This document shows positions 59,628 to 64,000 of a DNA stretch of 64,000 nucleotides, piece by piece. The stretch comes from JAJFUE01 sp039683515 (GTDB lineage Bacteria; Sumerlaeota; Sumerlaeia; MVZB01). The translations under genes and the position numbers were made by a program. How positions within the stretch are numbered: position 1 is the stretch's first letter; each line of letters begins with the position of its first letter. The stretch covers positions 33,531 through 97,530 of the forward strand of contig JBDKRG010000015.1 in the NCBI GenBank assembly GCA_039683515.1, read 5' to 3'. The notes below the pieces were generated by a model. That model did not search any database, had not been told where the DNA came from, and saw only the letters and a list, made by a program, of their open reading frames with translations.

Positions 59628-62246
59628 ATGTTATCTGCGCTTGGTCCATGGAAGATATGGCGGCCGATGTTTGTTGTGATCCTTCTGGCCTGGGTCGACG
59701 CGGCGACGGCCGCGACATATTACGTGAGGCCGGGGGCCTCCGGCAACGGCTCGAACTGGGCCGGCGCCTACGGCTCCCTCCCCGCCGCGCTCGAGCGCGG
59801 CTCGACCTACTACCTCGCGGCCGGCAATTACCCGAGCCGCTCGTTCGACGACCCCGAATCCGGAGACGCGGTCATTACGCTGAAAAAGGCGACTCTCTTC
59901 GATCACGGCAGCGGCGACGGCTGGCAGGACGGCTACGCCGGCCAGGCCGTGTTCAGCGCCGACTGGGTCTTCCACAAGGGCCGCTACGTCATCGACGGCC
60001 AGGCGCGCAACGACGCGGACTGGCAGCAGGCCGACGCCTACGGCATCCGAATCGCGATCGGCGCGGCCACCCGGCAGAACGACCTGATCGGCGGCATCAT
60101 GATCCCGGACCGGGTGACCGGCGTCACGATCCGCCATGTGGCGATGACCGGCGCCGCCTGCGCCTACGGCAAGGTCGCCGGCCGCGGCATCAACATCGCC
60201 AGCGCCGGGGCGTTCGACATCACGGTCAAGCAGTGCCTGATCGCCAACACGGCCGTCCCGATCCTGACGCGCGGCGTCAACGGCATGCGCGTCGAGGCGT
60301 GCTGGATCGGGCCCAACTACCCGATCTACGACGGCTACCACTGCGAGGGCTGGAGCGACACCAACAGCCAGGACGTCACGATCTGCAACAACCGCTTCGT
60401 CGACATCATGAACACGGCGTTCATCACCGTGCTGACGTCGGTCGGGCCGCTCGTGCACCGCAACTGGAAGATCCACGGCAACGTCTTCATGCACAGCCCG
60501 ATCAGCGGCTGGAACGGCTGGGGGGTCGGCAACGGGATCGTCGCCGTCATCAACGACAACACCGCCGTCGGCTGGCGGGTCTACAACAACACGATCGTCG
60601 GCACCAAGGGCTGGTTCGCCTCGATCGACATCCCCGGCGCCGACAACGCCGTCTACAACAACATCTGGTATCACCTCGGGCGCAACCCGCAGGGCGGCCC
60701 GACCGGCATCGGCATCAACGCCACGGCCAAGGGCTACAACTGGATCTGCCTCGACAACGGCGCGGCGATCAACCCGTCGGCCCTCGGCGGCGGCGACGTC
60801 ATCGGCACGGGCGACCCGTTCATCAACTGGCGGGTGGGCGACGTGCGGCTCAACCCCAGCGCCTCCGGGCCGCTGCCGATCAATGCCGGCCGCATGCTCG
60901 AAAGCGCGTACGACAACCTCGACCCGGCCGGCGCCATTCGCGGCGCCGACGGCGGCTGGGACATCGGGGCGTTCGAGAATTCGGGAGCCGTCGACCAGAC
61001 CCAGCCCAATGCGCCCACGAACCTGCGCAAGCTCTCCGCCACCCAGTCGCGGATCGAGTTCGCGTGGGACCCGCCGGCCGGCAGCCCCGTCCTCGTGCGC
61101 GGCTACAGGGTCCTGAAGGACGGTCTCGAGATCGGCACGACGAGCGAGTTGCGCCATGCGGCCACGGGCCTGAATCCCTTGACCCCATACCACTTCGACG
61201 TGCGCGCCGAAAGCTACGCCGGGATCCTTTCGGATCCCGCCGGCGGCATCGACATCTCGACGCTGGAACCGGACACGCTGGCCCCGACCGTTCCGGGCGA
61301 CTTGCAGGGCCAGGCGCTGTCGACGAGCGACGTCGCGCTTTCCTGGAACGAATCGACCGACGATCAGCGGGTGGCCGGCTACGACGTCTACTGCGACGGC
61401 GACCGGCTCCTGACGACCGAGATGACCTCGTACGCGCACTCGGAGCTGTCACCGAGCACGCAGTACGTCTACCAGGTCGCGGCGTTCGACGACGCCGGCA
61501 ACCAGTCGGTCCCGGCCAAGGTCTCGGTGCGAACGCTCGACCTGCCGCCGATCGAGTCGGGCCTTGTCGCCCGCTACGAATTCGACGAGGGGTCGGGGAC
61601 GATCGCCCAGGACCTGTCGCCGCTGGGCAACACCGCCTATATCATCTTCAACGGCGGGCCGGTGTGGCGCCCGGGCAAGCGCGGGATGTGCCTGGCGTTC
61701 AACACGACCAGCGGGGAATACAACGAGGTCGACTTCGTCGAGGTCCCGCGCCGGGACTCGCTCGAGCTGGGCGGCGGGATGACGCTGATGGCGTGGGTCA
61801 ACCCCTCGGCCCCGCTCCTGGGCTGGCAGCGTGTCATCGCCAAGGAGCACGACGCCCTCACGCTCGGCTACTTTCTCGCCGCCAACGCCGGCCACACCGA
61901 CTCGCCGTGGGCCGGCATCAACATCGAGAACAACTGGGTCTCCGACGGCGGCGGCGACACGCTCCCGGCCGGCACGTGGTCGCACCTGGCCTCGACCTAC
62001 GACGGCCACAAGCTGAAGGTCTTCGTCAACGCGATGCAGGTGGCGAGCCTGGACGTCGGCCTGCCGATCCAGCCCACCGCCGGGCCGCTGCACATCGGCG
62101 GCAACGACTTGAACGAATATTTCACCGGCCTGGTCGACCAGGTCATGATCTTCAACCGGGCGTTGGCACCCGCCGAAATCCGGTATATCTATCAATGGAT
62201 GGGAGGGCCGATCAACAGCGTTCAGAGTTGGTTGTTCTACCGGTAA
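59628..62246 (+). CDS. Secreted beta-helix/fibronectin-III/LamG protein
   Basis: An 872-residue protein. The signal peptide ends near DAATAA and the mature chain starts TYYVRPGASGNGSNW. Residues about 30-450 form a right-handed parallel beta-helix (for example IASAGAFDITVKQCLIANTA, GPLVHRNWKIHGNVFMH) that resembles pectate-lyase-like polysaccharide-binding folds, though no catalytic triad is evident. Two fibronectin-III domains follow (about 460-545 and 555-640), each starting P-x-x-P-x-x-L. A LamG/concanavalin-like domain (about 645-860) contains GLVARYEFDEGSGTIAQDLS and HLASTYDGHKLKVFVNAMQV. It lacks a sorting tail. GGAG is eight bases before the ATG. A paralogue starts at 63732. Confidence 0.9.
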   Translation: MLSALGPWKIWRPMFVVILLAWVDAATAATYYVRPGASGNGSNWAGAYGSLPAALERGSTYYLAAGNYPSRSFDDPESGDAVITLKKATLFDHGSGDGWQDGYAGQAVFSADWVFHKGRYVIDGQARNDADWQQADAYGIRIAIGAATRQNDLIGGIMIPDRVTGVTIRHVAMTGAACAYGKVAGRGINIASAGAFDITVKQCLIANTAVPILTRGVNGMRVEACWIGPNYPIYDGYHCEGWSDTNSQDVTICNNRFVDIMNTAFITVLTSVGPLVHRNWKIHGNVFMHSPISGWNGWGVGNGIVAVINDNTAVGWRVYNNTIVGTKGWFASIDIPGADNAVYNNIWYHLGRNPQGGPTGIGINATAKGYNWICLDNGAAINPSALGGGDVIGTGDPFINWRVGDVRLNPSASGPLPINAGRMLESAYDNLDPAGAIRGADGGWDIGAFENSGAVDQTQPNAPTNLRKLSATQSRIEFAWDPPAGSPVLVRGYRVLKDGLEIGTTSELRHAATGLNPLTPYHFDVRAESYAGILSDPAGGIDISTLEPDTLAPTVPGDLQGQALSTSDVALSWNESTDDQRVAGYDVYCDGDRLLTTEMTSYAHSELSPSTQYVYQVAAFDDAGNQSVPAKVSVRTLDLPPIESGLVARYEFDEGSGTIAQDLSPLGNTAYIIFNGGPVWRPGKRGMCLAFNTTSGEYNEVDFVEVPRRDSLELGGGMTLMAWVNPSAPLLGWQRVIAKEHDALTLGYFLAANAGHTDSPWAGINIENNWVSDGGGDTLPAGTWSHLASTYDGHKLKVFVNAMQVASLDVGLPIQPTAGPLHIGGNDLNEYFTGLVDQVMIFNRALAPAEIRYIYQWMGGPINSVQSWLFYR

Positions 62247-62289
62247 GGGACCCCTTCAGACCCCTGCCTGACTGAAACGATCCGACCGA

Positions 62290-63264
62290 TCAAGCATGAG
62301 TCTTCCGCCGCATGAGCGGAATCACTGATTCCGGCGCAAGGGCGTAGATCAGCGCCTTGTGGTAGACCGGGTCGGCCGGGTGCAGGAGGCTGCAGAACCA
62401 GCCGGTCCTGAGGGCGTCGATCCGGCGCCTCAGGCGACGCAAATCCAGGACGCTGCTGATGAAATGAGACGCGATGTAATTTTCACGGATGTCGTTGGCC
62501 GAGCCCCGGTCGGCGGCCGCGCCTTCCACGAACGGGATGCCGCGGCGCAGACAGGCCCGGCGCATGACGTCCCGAACCAGCCGCTCGCGATCCGCGGGCG
62601 AGCGGCGGGTGATCTGATGCGGATGAATCCGGTACGAGTAGAGACACTCGCCCAGGACGCGAAGAGGATGATGCTCGCCGACCCTCAGAACATGATCAAG
62701 CCCCTCGACGACCGGCAGGTCCTCGGCATAGGGGTACTGGCGCGCGATCGCGGTGCGGTACATCACGGTCGGGTCCTGGCTGGGGATGCGGAAATGCGCA
62801 ATGTCGTCGGCGCACGCCGCCTCGTCCTTGGCGTTGAGGAACGGCGCGCGCGGCCGGTTGTCGATCAGCAGGTCGTAGCCCGAGAAAACGGCCGCGAGGC
62901 CCGGGCGCTCGCGCATGCAGCCGACAAGCCGCTCGATGCGCAACGGATGGCTGATGTCGTCGGCGTCGTGCAGCGCGTAGAACTCGCCACGCGTCGCCGC
63001 CAGCGCCCGGTTCAGCGCGACGGGCTTGCCGGCGTTCCGGGGCTGGCGGATCGTCTCGATCCGCGGGTCGCCCAGATCGGCGATCGTCTCCATGCAGCCG
63101 TCCGTGCTGCCGTCGTCGATCACGATGACCTGCAACCGGCGGTGGGTCTGGCCCAGCACGCTCAGGACGGCCGGCCGCAACCAGCGCCCGGCGTTGTAAA
63201 CGCAGACAATTACCGTCACGAGTGGGTCCACAGGCGTCCGCCGGCATCCAATGGGTTCATTCAT
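62290..63264 (-). CDS. Family-2 glycosyltransferase
   Basis: A 324-residue soluble GT-A transferase. Motifs are VTVIVCVYNAGRWLRPAVLS, the nucleotide-binding IDDGSTDGC, the DxD-type motif in LHDADDISHP, and an acceptor-loop region around VEGLDHVLRVGEHHPLRVLG. It has no processivity motif (QxxRW) and no membrane helix, so it probably transfers single sugars to a glycan or lipid. The ATG at 63264 is chosen; a TTG three codons upstream is the only alternative. It lies between two beta-helix genes of the opposite strand, and whether it glycosylates them is only a guess. Confidence 0.92.
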   Translation of the reverse strand: MNEPIGCRRTPVDPLVTVIVCVYNAGRWLRPAVLSVLGQTHRRLQVIVIDDGSTDGCMETIADLGDPRIETIRQPRNAGKPVALNRALAATRGEFYALHDADDISHPLRIERLVGCMRERPGLAAVFSGYDLLIDNRPRAPFLNAKDEAACADDIAHFRIPSQDPTVMYRTAIARQYPYAEDLPVVEGLDHVLRVGEHHPLRVLGECLYSYRIHPHQITRRSPADRERLVRDVMRRACLRRGIPFVEGAAADRGSANDIRENYIASHFISSVLDLRRLRRRIDALRTGWFCSLLHPADPVYHKALIYALAPESVIPLMRRKTHA

Positions 63265-63731
63265 TCTAACCAAGGCGGCCGGGTTCGCAAAAATCTTTCA
63301 CAAGGAGGTGAGAAAAGGCGACCATGACTTCAAGTTAACTCCGATTCTTCCGAAAAGACATGTAGCTCATGAATTCCGGGAACAAGTCATGATGGTGCGC
63401 GAATGATTCCGCAGAAAGAGACCGAACAAGCAAGAGTTTGACCCGCCTGAGATGTCCTTCAGTGTTTGGATCGATGGTAGCTCCGTCACTTCACCACCGT
63501 CCGCTGTTCGAAATCCTCGACACTGACTGAAAAAACGATGTGGCCGTTGCGGCCGTTTTTTTAAAGGCACATCCATACCAAGGGAAAACCACATACTAAT
63601 CGGCTCCATCAGGAAACCCCCGAGAGAAAAAACAGGAAATCACGCATTGATTGATGGACAGGGCTCATGAAACTCCGCGCCGCAACGAAACGAAACCGGC
63701 GCGGAACGCCTGTCCGGCAAAGGTCAGATAA
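63265..63731. other. Intergenic region with a terminator and possible short transcript
   Basis: This 467-base gap lies between divergent genes but contains a T-rich hairpin (63541-63562) of the plus strand. An AAGGAGGTGAG block at 63302-63312 is followed by a four-codon frame (MTSS) at 63324 and a 32-codon frame from an overlapping GTG; neither is convincing as a gene. A transcript starting in this gap and ending at the terminator cannot be excluded. Confidence 0.4.
63541..63562 (+). terminator. Intrinsic terminator
   Basis: GGCCG-TTG-CGGCC forms a five-base GC stem (plus a T-G pair) and is followed by seven T residues. The A-run just upstream (63530-63536) would give a weaker terminator on the minus strand. 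No gene upstream on the plus strand ends near it. Confidence 0.6.
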
Positions 63732-64000
63732 ATGGCATTGAGTAAGATCCATGGATGGATTCTGGCGGTGATGTTCACGATCGCCGCCCCGGCATTCGCG
63801 GCCGACTACTACGTGCGGGCGGGGGCGGGCGGCAACGGCTCGGACTGGGCCAACGCCTACGGCTCGCTCCCCTCGACCCTGCAGCGCGGCTCGACCTACC
63901 ACATCGCCGCCGGCAGCTACGGCAGCCACCAGTTCAACGACGCCGAGAGCGGCACGGCCATGATCACCATCAAGAAGGCCACCGCCGCCGACCACGGCAC
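63732..64000 (+). CDS. Secreted beta-helix protein, 3'-truncated
   Basis: The 89 visible codons begin MALSKIHGWILAVMFTIAAP with a signal peptide ending at AFAAD, and continue YYVRAGAGGNGSDWANAYGS. They align along their whole length with the start of the gene at 59628 (YYVRPGASGNGSNWAGAYGS, with matching GSLP, RGSTY, ESG and KKAT blocks). This is therefore a second member of the same family, and the frame stays open to the window edge. AAAGGTC is about nine bases before the ATG. Confidence 0.85.
   Translation, partial: MALSKIHGWILAVMFTIAAPAFAADYYVRAGAGGNGSDWANAYGSLPSTLQRGSTYHIAAGSYGSHQFNDAESGTAMITIKKATAADHG

Noticed and set aside
63324..63338. Four-codon leader peptide (MTSS) after an AAGGAGGTGAG block
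   Set aside because: The spacing to the ribosome-site-like block is about 13 bases and no regulated gene follows on the same strand, so it is not supportable.

Overview
The window is about 64 kb of high-GC (estimated by eye at roughly two-thirds G+C) Gram-negative chromosome with 42 supportable protein genes, two tRNA genes and no rRNA, CRISPR array, integrase or phage module. The gene content is typical of deep-branching environmental Gram-negatives, especially the PVC group (Verrucomicrobiota, Kiritimatiellota, Planctomycetota) or neighbours such as Hydrogenedentota or Acidobacteriota: an M56 peptidase fused to carboxypeptidase-regulatory domains, DUF2092, protocadherin-like low-complexity exported proteins, beta-helix/LamG secreted proteins, FG-GAP propellers and GHL-type glycoside hydrolases. 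The phylum cannot be fixed from this window. Lipobox signals, OprM/TolC-type proteins and RND pumps show an outer membrane.

Layout: 1-3.3 kb, 5'-truncated BlaR1/M56-type membrane peptidase with a long CarboxypepD_reg array. 3.6-10.2 kb, an unknown duplicated-fold protein followed by an AcrAB-OprM-type multidrug efflux operon. 10.4-18.2 kb, two minus-strand sets of secreted low-complexity proteins, each with a small exported partner, separated by a polyphosphate kinase 2 gene. 18.6-26.1 kb, regulation: a PAS-GAF sigma-54 activator, a lone receiver protein, a SpoIIAA-like protein, a GH27 alpha-galactosidase, and a PAS/PAS/PAS histidine kinase carrying a NarL-like receiver but no DNA-binding output.

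26.2-37.5 kb is the most unusual part: six tightly packed minus-strand genes encoding two tandem FG-GAP propeller proteins, a 1619-residue membrane-anchored fusion of two glycoside-hydrolase-like domains around a YdaL/DUF2334 deacetylase-like core, a BcsA/PgaC-like processive GT2 synthase, a putative outer-membrane beta-barrel, and a polytopic GT-C-like protein. Together these read as a synthase-dependent exopolysaccharide system with an architecture I do not recognise from cellulose, PNAG, Pel or alginate loci.

37.8-42.0 kb: glyA, two NifX/NafY-type (Nitro_FeMo-Co) proteins behind a well-matching sigma-54 promoter, the PAS sigma-54 activator that probably drives them, and an AhpD-like protein. 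42.2-50.6 kb: a CusBA heavy-metal efflux operon with a five-motif adaptor, a CusA carrying an extra hydrophobic insertion, and two different TolC-family lipoproteins. 50.65-52.35 kb: an AT-rich patch with two exported proteins of foreign composition, ended by a nine-copy tandem repeat and palindromic remnants. 52.7-57.1 kb: a three-gene NuoE / HydB-like NuoF / [2Fe-2S]-GltD operon resembling Stn-type electron-bifurcating transhydrogenases, with a promoter whose start site is centred on a 14-bp palindrome. 57.4-57.5 kb: tRNA-Glu and tRNA-Lys. 57.7-64 kb: a GT-C-like membrane protein, a GT2 glycosyltransferase and two paralogous secreted beta-helix proteins, the last truncated by the window edge.

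Several dispersed short repeat families occupy the intergenic spaces: GATTACG/GAGCACG microsatellites, a three-stem palindromic element, GCCGGCG hairpins, GGGACC repeats and a GCGTCCCSGGGACGC near-palindrome.
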